This document shows, one piece after another, positions 18,856 to 30,409 of a stretch of 64,000 nt of DNA (positions are counted from its first letter, which is position 1; each line of letters starts with the position of its first letter). Under the pieces are notes generated by a model, which had not been told where the DNA came from, searched no databases, and saw only the letters and a list, made by a program, of their open reading frames with translations. The stretch covers positions 28,116-92,115 of the forward strand of contig JAZDEY010000035.1 of assembly GCA_043808325.1 (NCBI GenBank), given 5' to 3'. The translations under genes were made by a program, and so were the position numbers. This DNA is from JAZDEY01 sp043808325 [NCBI: Candidatus Eiseniibacteriota bacterium]. GTDB lineage: Bacteria > Arandabacterota > Arandabacteria > Arandabacterales.

Positions 18856-20235
18856 TTACTTGCCTATGCAGAACCTCGAAAAAATCGCATCCAGGATTTC
18901 CGAGGTCACTTTCTTCCCGGTTATCTCACCAAGGCAATCGAGCGAGTACCTCACATCTGAGGCCATGCACTCCAGAGGCAATCTATCCTGAAGGGAACCG
19001 CCGGCCCGATCCACAGCCGCCATGGCGTCCCGGAGTCGGCCGGCATGCCTTTCATTTACAACGATCTCGTACCCAAGATCGCCGATCTTGGCCCTGGCCA
19101 ACCCTGCGAGACCCTCCATCAACTCCGGCAGTCCCCATCCCTTTAGGGCCGATACCCGGAGATGTTGCTCGCCTGCCCAATCCCGGGCGGCGGGGAGATC
19201 GCTCTTGTTGGCCACGATCACCTTGGGCTTGGCCTCAACCTCCGCCATGATCTCGCAATCCTCGGGCTCGAGCGCTCCGCTGCCATCCAGCACCACCAGC
19301 GCCAGGTCGGCTTCGCCGATCGCATCTTTGGTACGCCGCACCGCCTCCTCTTCGATCACATCGGAGGCCCGCCTCATACCTGCGGTATCATGGATCCTGA
19401 GCACCAGGCCGTCCACACAGACCAGGTCATCCACCACATCCCTGGTCGTACCCGCGACCTCGCTGACTATCACGCGGTCCTTTCCCACGAGGCGGTTAAA
19501 GAGGCTCGATTTGCCGACGTTCGGCTTGCCGACCACGACCACATCGAGGCCCTCCTTCAGGTACTTGCCACTCCGGTGGGCTCGAAGAAGATTGCCGATC
19601 TTATGGGCCACGCCATCCAGCGCCCCGGCAAGCCCTACAAGGTCGACGGCTTCGACCTCCTCATCCACGAAGTCAATGTTGGCCTCAATCGTGGCCAGCC
19701 ACTCAAAGAGGATGCGCTCCAAACCCTCGAGCTCCCGAGAGAGCCCGCCCTTGAGCTGCCGCAACGCAACCTGAAGGGCCTTGTCGCTACTGGCTCTGAT
19801 GACCTCCTCCACGGCCTCGGCCTGAGCGAGGTCCATCTTGCCGTTGAGGAAAGCCCGCTTGGTGAACTCCCCGGGCTCGGCCGGCCGCGCGCCTTCCTCG
19901 ACGAGTCTCCTTAGGAGAAGCCTCGGGGCAAGCAACCCCCCGTGACAGGTGATCTCAATTACATCCTCGCCGGTCACCGAGCCGGGGCCCCTCATCACGA
20001 GCACAAGCACCTGATCGATGCAGGCACGATCGGCGCCGACGACCTCTCCGAAGAGGATCGACCGGTCTTGCGCCTGGGAAGGCGTCTGCCTCCCCCTGAA
20101 GATCTTATCGCAGATCGCGGTCGCAGCATTGCCGCTCATTCTGACAATGCCGAGGGCCCCCACGCCGGGCGGCGTGGCTACGGCCGCGATCGTATCACTC
20201 TCTACCACGCCTCTCTCCACCGTATCTCTCTTCAC
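18856..20235 (-). CDS. mnmE: tRNA modification GTPase MnmE (TrmE)
   Basis: The GTG at 20235 has GGAGG eight bases upstream and gives 459 residues, the usual MnmE size. The frame is open further upstream, but that part is arginine-rich antisense to jag and not MnmE-like. In-frame GTGs at 20220, 20208 and 20205 are alternatives. Domains: N-terminal tetrahydrofolate-binding (DTIAAVATPPGVGALGIVRMSG), a helical domain, and an inserted G domain with GKPNVGKSSLFN, TTRD, DTAGMR and NKSD. The C-terminus is CIGK, whose Cys is conserved. It works with MnmG on tRNA U34. The start overlaps the jag end by 41 bp. Confidence 0.96.
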   Translation of the reverse strand: MKRDTVERGVVESDTIAAVATPPGVGALGIVRMSGNAATAICDKIFRGRQTPSQAQDRSILFGEVVGADRACIDQVLVLVMRGPGSVTGEDVIEITCHGGLLAPRLLLRRLVEEGARPAEPGEFTKRAFLNGKMDLAQAEAVEEVIRASSDKALQVALRQLKGGLSRELEGLERILFEWLATIEANIDFVDEEVEAVDLVGLAGALDGVAHKIGNLLRAHRSGKYLKEGLDVVVVGKPNVGKSSLFNRLVGKDRVIVSEVAGTTRDVVDDLVCVDGLVLRIHDTAGMRRASDVIEEEAVRRTKDAIGEADLALVVLDGSGALEPEDCEIMAEVEAKPKVIVANKSDLPAARDWAGEQHLRVSALKGWGLPELMEGLAGLARAKIGDLGYEIVVNERHAGRLRDAMAAVDRAGGSLQDRLPLECMASDVRYSLDCLGEITGKKVTSEILDAIFSRFCIGK

Positions 20236-20938
20236 CCTGTCGTCCTCCGCCGCCGGAACTATGCCCGCCTCGGCTCGCGGGCGAAACCACCACATTCTTG
20301 AAATCTCCCTCGCCGATCGTGAAGGTCTTGATCTGGGGGTCGTCGGCCAAGGCCAGGTGTACAACCCGCCTCTCTGCGGCCGAAAGGGGCTCCATCTGCA
20401 TCTCCTTGCCGGTCGACTTCGCCCGGGATGCAAGCGACATCGCCTTGTTTTTCAAGGCACTCCCGCGGCGCTTCTTGTAGCCCCCCACATCGACATCCAT
20501 ACGTACGCTCTTCTTGAGCTGCTTGCCGACCATTCGTCTTACGAGGTGCCCCAGATCGTCAAGGCTCTCGCCCTTCTTGCCGATCAGGAGCCCGTCCACA
20601 CCCACAGTCTCTATGTCCACCCGGTGAATATCGTCCTCGACTTCTATCTTCACTTGCGCGGTAATACCCGTGAGTCTGATCAGGTTGGTCACCAGCTCCT
20701 CTATCTTGGCGCTCACCTCGTCGGCAGCAACACCCGTTTTGCGCACTATAACTTTGGCCGGCTTTGTTCCGATCAGACCGAACACACCCTGGCTGCCTTC
20801 TTCCAAGACTTCGTACTCCACCTGGTCCCGGGTCAAGCCCAGCCGTTCAACTCCTTTGGCGATCGCACTCTCGACGGTCTTGGCCTCCTCGGTGGTCTCC
20901 CTAAGGTTCTGCTTCCGATCGACTTCCTGGTCGTGCAT
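20195..20938 (-). CDS. jag: Jag/KhpB-type RNA-binding protein (Jag_N-KH-R3H)
   Basis: A 247-residue protein. The Jag-N domain (about 10-60, VEYEVLEEGSQGVFGLIGTKPA) is followed by a KH-like domain (about 95-150, GLLIGKKGESLDDLGHLVRR) and an R3H domain (about 175-215, RRVVHLALADDP). The tail is glycine/arginine-rich. Jag/KhpB proteins bind RNA and affect cell division and envelope synthesis in Gram-positive bacteria. The gene is next to yidC in very many genomes, as here (2-nt gap). Confidence 0.92.
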   Translation of the reverse strand: MHDQEVDRKQNLRETTEEAKTVESAIAKGVERLGLTRDQVEYEVLEEGSQGVFGLIGTKPAKVIVRKTGVAADEVSAKIEELVTNLIRLTGITAQVKIEVEDDIHRVDIETVGVDGLLIGKKGESLDDLGHLVRRMVGKQLKKSVRMDVDVGGYKKRRGSALKNKAMSLASRAKSTGKEMQMEPLSAAERRVVHLALADDPQIKTFTIGEGDFKNVVVSPASRGGHSSGGGGRQGEERYGGERRGRE

Positions 20939-20940
20939 GA

Positions 20941-22653
20941 CTATCCTCCGGTGGTTACTTGTTGCTGTTCCAGCCTGTCCGCCCGATTCATGAGATACTG
21001 GTGGATGATGGTGAGTATGTTGTTAACCAGCCAATAGAGAACAAGTCCGGACGGGAACCTGAAAAACATAAAGGTAAAGACTACCGGCAAGAGGTAGGTC
21101 ATCATCGCCTGTTTGGGATCGGACGTTGTCATCTTCTGCTGGACGAACATCGCGATGCCCATGAGGATCGGGAGTAAGCTGACGACGGAGCCAATGAAAG
21201 GAATAGAGAAGGGCAGCCTCGCAATCACATCCGGGGCCGAGAGATCCTTGATCCAGAAGATGAACTCGGCCTGTCGCAGCTCGATCGTCTTGGAGAGCAC
21301 GTTAAATAGGGCGATAAAGACCGGCATCTGGAGGACAAGCGGCAGGCACCCACCCATCGGGTTAACCCCTCGCTTGCGATAGAGCTCCATCACTGCCTTG
21401 TTAAGGGTCTGGGGGTCTTTCTTGTGCTTCTCCCTCAATGCCGTCATCTCGGGCTGCAGCTTCTGCATCGCGCGCATCGACTTCATGCTTTTCTGGGTTA
21501 GCGGGTGGAACAGCAGTTTGGTCAGGCCCGATAAGAGGATTATGACCCACCCGTAGTTGGGGATGACCTTGTAGCAGGCAACTAAGAACATGAATATCAA
21601 CTTGCTCAGCGGGGCCATCCATTTCCAACCGAAATCCACGGCCTTCTCGAGCCGGTGCCCGATCGCCTTGAGCTCCTGATAGTCCAGAGGGCCCACGTAG
21701 ACCATGAAGCCCAGCGGCTTGACGGGATCCCGCTCGGCCTCAACCACCATACCTATCGATTCACCATTGCCCGGGAATGATCTTGATATCACTTGGGTTT
21801 TGCCGGTCGGGACGAAGCCGGCCCAAAAGTACTTGGTCCTCAGGCCGGCCCACTCGATCACCCCACCCACTGAGAACTGTTGGTTCTTCCTGACCTTGCC
21901 GGCATCGGCTTTCACCAGGCCTTGATCGGTCAGGGTGATGGCTGTGAAGTTACGGAGATCGTCGTTGCGATTTAGCTCTGTACTCTGGAGTCCCGATTGC
22001 CAGCCGAACTCCACGGCCCGCACGGCCTCGGAGCCTGGACCGATAACTTCGATGTCTACCATTATGATATAGGTGTCGCTTCGAAACCGGCAGGTCTTAG
22101 TGACGGTTAGGCCTTCGGCGGTCGTCAGCACAAAGGCAAGGGTGGTCTCAGCGCCCGCCGGTACGGCAAGCGATTCCGCCGACACCGTAAACGCCCCGGC
22201 CGCCAGATCGATCCGATCCCCCGTCTTGGTAAGAAGCGCCACGCCGAAGGGCCGGATGTCCCCGGCCGCAACCAGCTCCACCGGCCCGCCTTTGCTTAAG
22301 GGATAGCGCGTCAGCGTGAAGCTCGTGAGCACCGCCCCGCGACTCGAGAACCTCGCAGTGTAGAGCGGCGCCGTGACAACTATCTCTCTTCCCGGTCCCT
22401 CCTCCGCAGGAAGAATCCCAAACGCCGGTACGACCGTGCCCGTCTGCTGCTCGGCCGTCCCACTCTCCGCCTGTCCGCTTGCCTGGCCGGTTGCGCGCTC
22501 GGGCGCACTCGGGGATGTGTCCGAGGTGCCCGCCTTGCCCGCGGTATCCGGTGGCTGGGCCGGCTGTCGCTGGCTTCCCGAGTAGATCTGGAGCAGGACG
22601 AGCACGCCGAGCATCAGTGCCATTGCAATCACAAACCGTTTGGTGTCGTTCAT
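20941..22653 (-). CDS. yidC: Membrane protein insertase YidC (Oxa1 family)
   Basis: A 570-residue protein of Gram-negative type: one N-terminal helix, a Pro/Ala/Gly-rich linker, a large periplasmic P1 beta-domain (about 80-340), then five C-terminal helices. The Oxa1 core contains LLSGLTKLLFHPLTQKSM, the hydrophilic-groove Arg/Lys region and NPMGGCLPLVLQMPVFIALF. It inserts and folds inner-membrane proteins, alone or with SecYEG. It stands in the standard rpmH-rnpA-yidD-yidC-jag order, 11 bp after yidD. Confidence 0.97.
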   Translation of the reverse strand: MNDTKRFVIAMALMLGVLVLLQIYSGSQRQPAQPPDTAGKAGTSDTSPSAPERATGQASGQAESGTAEQQTGTVVPAFGILPAEEGPGREIVVTAPLYTARFSSRGAVLTSFTLTRYPLSKGGPVELVAAGDIRPFGVALLTKTGDRIDLAAGAFTVSAESLAVPAGAETTLAFVLTTAEGLTVTKTCRFRSDTYIIMVDIEVIGPGSEAVRAVEFGWQSGLQSTELNRNDDLRNFTAITLTDQGLVKADAGKVRKNQQFSVGGVIEWAGLRTKYFWAGFVPTGKTQVISRSFPGNGESIGMVVEAERDPVKPLGFMVYVGPLDYQELKAIGHRLEKAVDFGWKWMAPLSKLIFMFLVACYKVIPNYGWVIILLSGLTKLLFHPLTQKSMKSMRAMQKLQPEMTALREKHKKDPQTLNKAVMELYRKRGVNPMGGCLPLVLQMPVFIALFNVLSKTIELRQAEFIFWIKDLSAPDVIARLPFSIPFIGSVVSLLPILMGIAMFVQQKMTTSDPKQAMMTYLLPVVFTFMFFRFPSGLVLYWLVNNILTIIHQYLMNRADRLEQQQVTTGG

Positions 22654-22664
22654 TCACTCAACCC

Positions 22665-22931
22665 CTAAGGAATTGGGTCCAGCCCACTGCCTCCGAAGGG
22701 ATGGCACCTGAGAAGCCGGCGTAGGGCCAGCGCGCCACCCCTGACGAGCCCGTACTTTTTCAAGGCCCCAATCGCATACTCCGAGCAGGTCGGAACGAAC
22801 CTGCATGAGCGCGGCAGAAGCAGCGAAAAGAATCCTTTGTACGCTGCAACCGACGCTACCGCCCCGCGGGTCAAGAACCTGTCAAGCCCCGCAATCACTG
22901 ACCTTGCTGCTCGTTCGTCAGAAGATGGCAA
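22665..22931 (-). CDS. yidD: Membrane protein insertion efficiency factor YidD
   Basis: An 88-residue protein with the invariant core CRFVPTCSEYAIGALKKYG near residue 45 and RLLRCHPFGGSGLDPIP at the end. YidD assists YidC-dependent insertion. It overlaps rnpA by 37 bp, so a start slightly downstream of 22931 is possible. Confidence 0.95.
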   Translation of the reverse strand: MPSSDERAARSVIAGLDRFLTRGAVASVAAYKGFFSLLLPRSCRFVPTCSEYAIGALKKYGLVRGGALALRRLLRCHPFGGSGLDPIP

Positions 22932-23269
22932 CTCCGGAGCATCCCTTTCATCTCCGCCTGGACTTCTCGGGCACCGGCCTTCGCAATGCCTCGCCCGGCT
23001 ATGAAAACCACTTTGAAACCCTGCGGCCTGGAGGCGGCCTTCAGAGCCCTGTAGGCCTCGCGAAGCAGGCGTCTCGCTCGATTGCGTTCGTGCGCCGCAC
23101 CGACGCCGCGGCCGGCAATGAATCCGGCCTTGCGCACGGCCGCGCCATTGATGAGGAAGTAGGCCTTGAATCTCTTTCCGACCAGGACAGAACCCTTGCC
23201 AATAACCTCTTTGTATTCATGCTGCTCGGTGATTCGCTCCCGGCGTCTGAGCTTCCGATCACACCGCAA
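22895..23269 (-). CDS. rnpA: Ribonuclease P protein component
   Basis: A 124-residue basic protein with the RNR motif in [16 protein letters not shown] (about 60-75) and the central cleft strand [15 protein letters not shown]. It binds the RNase P RNA and supports pre-tRNA 5' processing. The TTG start at 23269 overlaps the end of rpmH by 11 bp, so the two are translationally coupled. Confidence 0.95.
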   Translation of the reverse strand: MRCDRKLRRRERITEQHEYKEVIGKGSVLVGKRFKAYFLINGAAVRKAGFIAGRGVGAAHERNRARRLLREAYRALKAASRPQGFKVVFIAGRGIAKAGAREVQAEMKGMLRSCHLLTNEQQGQ

Positions 23270-23393
23270 TCCTCTTCCTCCCGCGCTTTCTCCTGCGCTG
23301 GAGCACTGCCCTACCTGCCTTTGTACTCATGCGTTTTCGGAAGCCATGTGTCTTCTTTCGCCTGGTGTTGTGCGGTTGATACGTCCGCTTCAA
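23259..23393 (-). CDS. rpmH: 50S ribosomal protein L34
   Basis: This 44-codon gene starts at a TTG (23393) preceded by AAAAGGAGG. The product begins [20 protein letters not shown], then [20 protein letters not shown], which is unmistakable L34 (KRTYQP start, THGFRxRMxTxxGRxVLxxRRxKGR core). It is the first gene of the leftward rpmH-rnpA-yidD-yidC-jag-mnmE-mnmG-rsmG-parAB block and has its own promoter. Confidence 0.97.
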   Translation of the reverse strand: MKRTYQPHNTRRKKTHGFRKRMSTKAGRAVLQRRRKRGRKRIAV

Positions 23394-23428
23394 TTGCTTA
23401 CCTCCTTTTGCGATACTCGACTTGAGGG

Positions 23429-23458
23429 ATTCTATGTTGTAACCGCCTTAACTGTCAA
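23429..23458 (-). promoter_or_regulatory. Sigma70-type promoter of the rpmH operon
   Basis: On the minus strand TTGACA (23458-23453), an 18-bp spacer and TAGAAT (23434-23429) lie 36 bp before the rpmH start codon. Confidence 0.8.
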
Positions 23459-23459
23459 G

Positions 23460-23940
23460 CGATTTTCAATCCCTTGCAGGCCGTGGTTTGTCTTTCCCGA
23501 TCGTGGCGAAAAAATAGCTTGCCAGATTTTGGCTGCGGTGATAAGATCGCCTACGCGTGTCGGAGGGCAGAGCCTCAAATGTGGATAAGTCAGAGGCAGG
23601 CCGTGTTGAGATTGCTGTCGCGTCGCACCCGGACAACCTGCACAACATACATTGATCAACCTGCATTCTATTTGTGGATAACTCTACTTACCCTCTGGCT
23701 ATGCGCGGTTATATTTACTTGTTTGCCAACAGGTTACACGGTTATCAACGGCTGTGGAAAACCTGGGGGTTTCATAACTCGGTGTTCTGATTCCTTCCTC
23801 GCTTGACCTGAGCCGCCAGACTTAGGAGATACCACCTCCCGGGATTGTGGACAAGTTGTTGAGAAGTGTTTTTGGAAGTTGCAAGTGTTGTCGAACCTAG
23901 GAAAGCTGTAAGAGTGTTTTAGAGTGTTTTGAGGAGCTTG
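23460..23940. other. oriC candidate, dnaA-upstream part with DnaA boxes
   Basis: The gap between divergent rpmH and dnaA holds DnaA boxes, given here as plus-strand complements of TTWTNCACA: TGTGGATAA at 23580-23588, TGTGGATAA at 23673-23681 and TGTGGAAAA at 23753-23761. A near-match TGTGGACAA lies at 23846-23854. An AT-richer stretch with runs such as TTATATTTACTTG occupies about 23640-23745. Two adjacent AGAGTGTTTT decamers (23911-23930) directly precede the dnaA ribosome-binding site. No long gene is present. Confidence 0.8.
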
Positions 23941-23944
23941 ACCC

Positions 23945-25291
23945 ATGGAACCTTCACCGACAGAAATCTGGAACCAAGCACTTACCATCCTTGACTCCAA
24001 GATCGACCGGCACACGCTCGAGACCTGGATCCTTCCCGCCAAGCCACTTGGGCTCGCGGACGGCATGTTCACCCTGGCTGTACCGAGCAACTTCTTCGCA
24101 ACCTGGCTCGAGGCCCATCACGCCCCGGTCCTGAAGGATGCCCTCCGCGAGGTAACCGGGACCGCCTGCGATCTGGGGTTCACGGTCGTATCCGCCGATA
24201 GGCCGCCGTTTGAGGCCGTGGCTCAGCCCACCCCTCAGGCCGAGCCTCGCAAGCGAACCACTAACAGCGTCTATCTCAACCCAAGATACACCTTCAAGAG
24301 TTTCGTCGTGGGCGGCAACAACAAGATGACCCACGCCGCTGCGCTTGCCGTTGCGGAGAAGCCTGCCCGCGCCTATAATCCGCTCTTCATCTATGGCGGC
24401 GTCGGGCTCGGCAAGACCCACATCATGCAGGCGATCGGCAACCACGTCCTCGATACCACCGATGATCTGCGGGTATGGTACGTTTCCTCAGAGAATTTCA
24501 TGAACGAGATGATCTACTCCATCCAGCACGGCAGTACCCTAGCTTTCCGCAACAAGTACCGCGGCATGGACCTCTTGCTGATTGATGATATTCAGTTTCT
24601 TGCCGGCAAAGAGAGCACTCAAGAGGAATTCTTCCATACCTTCAATACCCTCTACGATGCCCACAAGCAGATCGTCGTCACGAGCGACCGCCCGCCCAAG
24701 GCCATAACCGATCTCGAGGAGCGGCTGGTGTCGCGCTTCGAATGGGGCCTGGTTACGGATATCCAACCTCCGGACTTCGAGACGCGGGTTGCGATCCTGA
24801 GGAAGAAGGCCGAGGAGGACCGCCTGGCGATCCCCGATGAGGTCCTGCATATGATCGCAGATGGGGTGAAATCCAACATCCGCGAGCTCGAGGGCTCGCT
24901 GGTGAAACTTGTGGCCTCATCCTCCATACAGGGAAGCCCGATTACCCCTGATTTTGCGCGAGCGGTGCTTAAGGATATTTTCAGGCCCGCGATGAAGACA
25001 GTCTCAATAGAGGACATCAAGGTGACTGTCGCCAAGCATTTCAAGCTTGCCCCCGAAGTACTTGTGGGCCGAAAGCGCACCTCCGCAATCGCGCTGCCCC
25101 GCCAGGTGGCGATGTATATCGCCCGAGTGCTCACCAACATGTCCCTTGCCGACATCGGATCGTGTTTCGGCAAGCGCGATCATACGACCGTAATACACGG
25201 GTGTGACAAGATTGCGGAAATGCTTAAGACCAAACCGGATTTCAAGGCCCTCGTGGATCGCATCATTGAGGAAATCAAGCAAGCCGCCTGA
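23945..25291 (+). CDS. dnaA: Chromosomal replication initiator DnaA
   Basis: A 448-residue protein. Domain I (1-85) starts PTEIWNQALTILDSKI and is followed by a short linker. The AAA+ domain III (about 115-335) has Walker A GGVGLGKTH and Walker B LLIDDIQFLAGKE. Domain IV has the DNA-binding signature DIGSCFGKRDHTTVIHGCDKI. The start ATG has GAGGAG eight bases upstream. It binds DnaA boxes and opens oriC; box clusters lie on both sides of the gene. Confidence 0.98.
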   Translation: MEPSPTEIWNQALTILDSKIDRHTLETWILPAKPLGLADGMFTLAVPSNFFATWLEAHHAPVLKDALREVTGTACDLGFTVVSADRPPFEAVAQPTPQAEPRKRTTNSVYLNPRYTFKSFVVGGNNKMTHAAALAVAEKPARAYNPLFIYGGVGLGKTHIMQAIGNHVLDTTDDLRVWYVSSENFMNEMIYSIQHGSTLAFRNKYRGMDLLLIDDIQFLAGKESTQEEFFHTFNTLYDAHKQIVVTSDRPPKAITDLEERLVSRFEWGLVTDIQPPDFETRVAILRKKAEEDRLAIPDEVLHMIADGVKSNIRELEGSLVKLVASSSIQGSPITPDFARAVLKDIFRPAMKTVSIEDIKVTVAKHFKLAPEVLVGRKRTSAIALPRQVAMYIARVLTNMSLADIGSCFGKRDHTTVIHGCDKIAEMLKTKPDFKALVDRIIEEIKQAA

Positions 25292-25720
25292 TCGCGCAGC
25301 CCCTGAGGCTCCGAAGCCCTGAGCGATGGTGTACTCTATTGATCCTAAAGCTGTTGCGCGTTGTTGCCAACCCGTGGAGAACCATGTGGAGAGCTGGTGG
25401 GAGGGATGTGGACTAATGAGTGGCGGAGGGGGCCCTGTGGAGAAGTGCCGCTTTGTCCACAGGTAGCCTACCAGCTGCCCACAGGCGATCCCTCTCGGCT
25501 CGCCGCCCGCCGGTGGAGTCACCATCTGCAAATCCTCAACACCGAGCGCAAGAGTTTCCCCAAATCCACACGACCTGCTAGTTCTTCTAGATTTCTTATA
25601 TAAGATTCTAGATAGAAGAGTCCCACCGGATCGCTTCCCCAAATCACCTCCCGACGTCCGGGAAGCCCCCAGCAAAACCGATCGAGATTGCTTACCCAAA
25701 AACGTTTTGACACGCACCGG
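25292..25720. other. oriC candidate, dnaA-dnaN part with DnaA-box-like sites and AT-rich palindrome
   Basis: The 475-bp dnaA-dnaN gap has no protein-like frame. It contains TTGTCCACA (25453-25461) and its near-complement TGTGGAGAA (25436-25444), plus several GTGGA/TCCAC half-sites. A 27-bp, very AT-rich imperfect palindrome lies at 25586-25612 (TCTAGA arms around a perfect TCTTATATAAGA centre) and is a good candidate for the unwinding element. Confidence 0.65.
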
Positions 25721-25735
25721 TTGTTAACCTACAAT
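25707..25735 (+). promoter_or_regulatory. Sigma70-type promoter of dnaN
   Basis: A perfect TTGACA (25707-25712), a 17-bp spacer and TACAAT (25730-25735) lie 31 bp before the dnaN ATG at 25767. Confidence 0.85.
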
Positions 25736-25766
25736 AAGAGGCCGTGAGAGAAGAGGAGGCGGGAAG

Positions 25767-26882
25767 ATGAAAGTCAGGCTCAATCAGGAACAGTTCTCGC
25801 GAGTGCTAGGTCTAGTGACGGGTGTGGTTCCCCCGACATCCGCGATTCCGGTTCTTTCTAATTTGCTCTTCGAAGCCGAGGCCAACAAGGTGAAGTTGTC
25901 GGCAACAGATCTTGATATCTCCGTGATCAGCACTCTCGAGGGCGAAGTAAAAGGTTCAGGCTCCGTAACCATCGCTGCCAAACGTTTTCAGGAAATCGTG
26001 CGCGAGCTCGCCGGCGAAGAAGTTGTGATTGAAGTAGACGGCAACAAGATAAGCGTGACGTCCGCGCGATCCAGTTTTCGAATGATGGGGATGGAGAAGG
26101 AACAGTTCCCGAAGATCGCTGACCTGGAGAAGAAAGATCGGCTCAACATAAGCTCCGGGGCACTTGAGAAGATGATCCGTCGGAGCATCTTCTCCGTCGC
26201 CAGGGACGATACACGGCCGGTCCTGAGCGGCGTACTCTGGGAGATGTCTCCCGAGGAGCTTGCAATGGTGGGCACCGACGGGCACAGGCTTGCACGGATG
26301 GCAATCAAAGGCGACTTCGGAATCAAGCAGGAGATGGGAGTGATCATACCGCCCAAGGCCCTCAATCAGATATTGCGGCTCCTGCCGGGTGATGGCCAGG
26401 TCGGCGTTGTAATCGATAATGCCTTCGTCGGTTTCTTCGTGGGCGACACGGTGGTCTATACCCGACGAATTGAAGGAACCTTCCCGAACTACAAGCAGGT
26501 GATACCTAAGGGCAATGCAAATCTGCTGGTGGTGAAGCGTGACGATTTGATGAGTGCCACGCGACGAGTCTCGCTACTTGCGGACTCGAAGACCCACAAG
26601 GTCAAGATGCTGCTTGCCAAGGACTCGGTGAAGCTTACTGCCAGCACGCCGGACCTCGGCGAGGCGGAGGAAGAGGTTCCGGCCACGTACACCGGCGATG
26701 AAATGACGATAGGCTACAATGCTGCCTACATAATCGACGCCGTCAGGAACACCGACAGCGACGAGATCAAATTCGAACTTGGCTCACCCGTGGGTGCCTC
26801 CATCTTGAAACCGGCCTGCGAACCGGAGGGCGAATCCTATCTCTGCCTGGTGATGCCGCTGAGGCTCGCGGAGCAGGAGTAG
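25767..26882 (+). CDS. dnaN: DNA polymerase III beta subunit (sliding clamp)
   Basis: A 371-residue protein, the standard clamp length, made of three similar domains. Seen: MKVRLNQEQFSRVLGLVTGVV at the start, NLLFEAEANKVKLSATDLDI, RRSIFSVARDDTRPVLSGVLWE in domain 2, and the C-terminal CLVMPLRL that forms part of the hydrophobic peptide-binding pocket. The clamp tethers polymerase III to DNA. AGGAGG lies nine bases before the ATG. recF follows 30 bp later. Confidence 0.98.
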   Translation: MKVRLNQEQFSRVLGLVTGVVPPTSAIPVLSNLLFEAEANKVKLSATDLDISVISTLEGEVKGSGSVTIAAKRFQEIVRELAGEEVVIEVDGNKISVTSARSSFRMMGMEKEQFPKIADLEKKDRLNISSGALEKMIRRSIFSVARDDTRPVLSGVLWEMSPEELAMVGTDGHRLARMAIKGDFGIKQEMGVIIPPKALNQILRLLPGDGQVGVVIDNAFVGFFVGDTVVYTRRIEGTFPNYKQVIPKGNANLLVVKRDDLMSATRRVSLLADSKTHKVKMLLAKDSVKLTASTPDLGEAEEEVPATYTGDEMTIGYNAAYIIDAVRNTDSDEIKFELGSPVGASILKPACEPEGESYLCLVMPLRLAEQE

Positions 26883-26912
26883 GCTCAGGCACAAGGCCCG
26901 GGGTGCGACCGT

Positions 26913-28020
26913 TTGCACATCCAAAGGATCCGTCTCACAAGTTTCCGAAACTTCGCAGACGCGGACGTAGAATTTGCAGAGCACCGCAATCTCATTGTCG
27001 GTGCCAATGCCCAGGGCAAGACCAATCTGCTTGAAGCGATCCACATCCTTGGAGTAGGGCGCTCTCACCGCGATCGCAAAGACCAGAACCTTGTGACGTT
27101 CGGCGAGATCTTCTACCGGATCGAGGGAACCTTCCAGCATATCGGCGTGAAGACCGTGATTGAGGTCGCCTACAGTGAGGACCGCAAGCGCATCAAGATA
27201 AACGGGAAGGACTCCCGGCCGGCAAGTCTGATCGGACTCTCACCCGTAGTGATCTCCTCACCGGATGACATCGACCTGGTCAAGCGCTCTCCCGGGTATC
27301 GCCGGGCATTTCTGGATATGGCGATATCGCAGGTGAGCCGGGAATACCTTGGGACGCTTCAGAGCTACGCGCGTGCGCTGGCGCAGCGTAACGTGCTCCT
27401 CAAGCGCGCGCAGGAACGCACGATTGGCAGGGGCGAGACCGATGTCTGGGATGACGCGCTCGTTGACCTGGGCGCGAAGATCGTGGCGATGCGGCTGGCA
27501 TTCCTCGCCGAGATAGAACCCGGTGTGGAGCAGAACTTCAGTGTGATGAGCGGAGTCGCGACCAAGATCGATCTAGTCTACGAACCTAGGGGTTTCACGG
27601 TGGGCAATTCCATGGGCAATTCCACGGTGACCGAGGTGCGGGCCGGCTTGGCGGAGGCCCTGCGCGCCAACCGGGCGCTTGAGCTCGCCCGTGGCTTCAC
27701 TCTCTTCGGTCCACACGTGGATGATTTCAAGTTCATGTGCGATGGACGGGACACCAGGCTCTTCGGGTCCGAGGGAGAACAACGGACGGCGGTCCTGGCC
27801 CTGAGGTGCGCCGAGGTCAATATTACCCGGGCCAAGATCGGTCACTATCCGATCGTGCTCCTGGACGATGTCTTCGCGGAGCTGGATGAGGGACGCAGCA
27901 AGGCACTTACATCTTTAATTTCGGGCTTCGATCAGATAGTATTGACGTCGTCGAGACCGGGTCCCCTGGGGGACGGCGAGATGCGAAAAATCGTGGTGAC
28001 TCGGGGGAGGATATCCTACG

Positions 28021-28028
<8 letters not shown>
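26913..28028 (+). CDS. recF: DNA replication/repair ATPase RecF
   Basis: A 371-residue protein starting at a TTG (26913): HIQRIRLTSFRNFADADVEF. Walker A is GANAQGKTNLLEAIHIL. The RecF-specific SPDDIDLVKRSPGYRRAFLD, an ABC signature region and LLDDVFAELDEGR (Walker B) follow. RecF loads RecA at gaps with RecO and RecR. No strong ribosome-binding site precedes the TTG, so expression may depend on coupling with dnaN. The stop overlaps the next gene by 8 bp. Confidence 0.97.
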
Positions 28029-30400
<2,372 letters not shown>

Positions 30401-30409
30401 GAGGGAGCG

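Noticed and set aside
20236-20433. N-terminal extension of MnmE to an upstream start
   Set aside because: The added 66 residues are Arg/Pro/Trp-rich and antisense-like within jag. The GTG at 20235 has a good ribosome-binding site and gives the normal family length.
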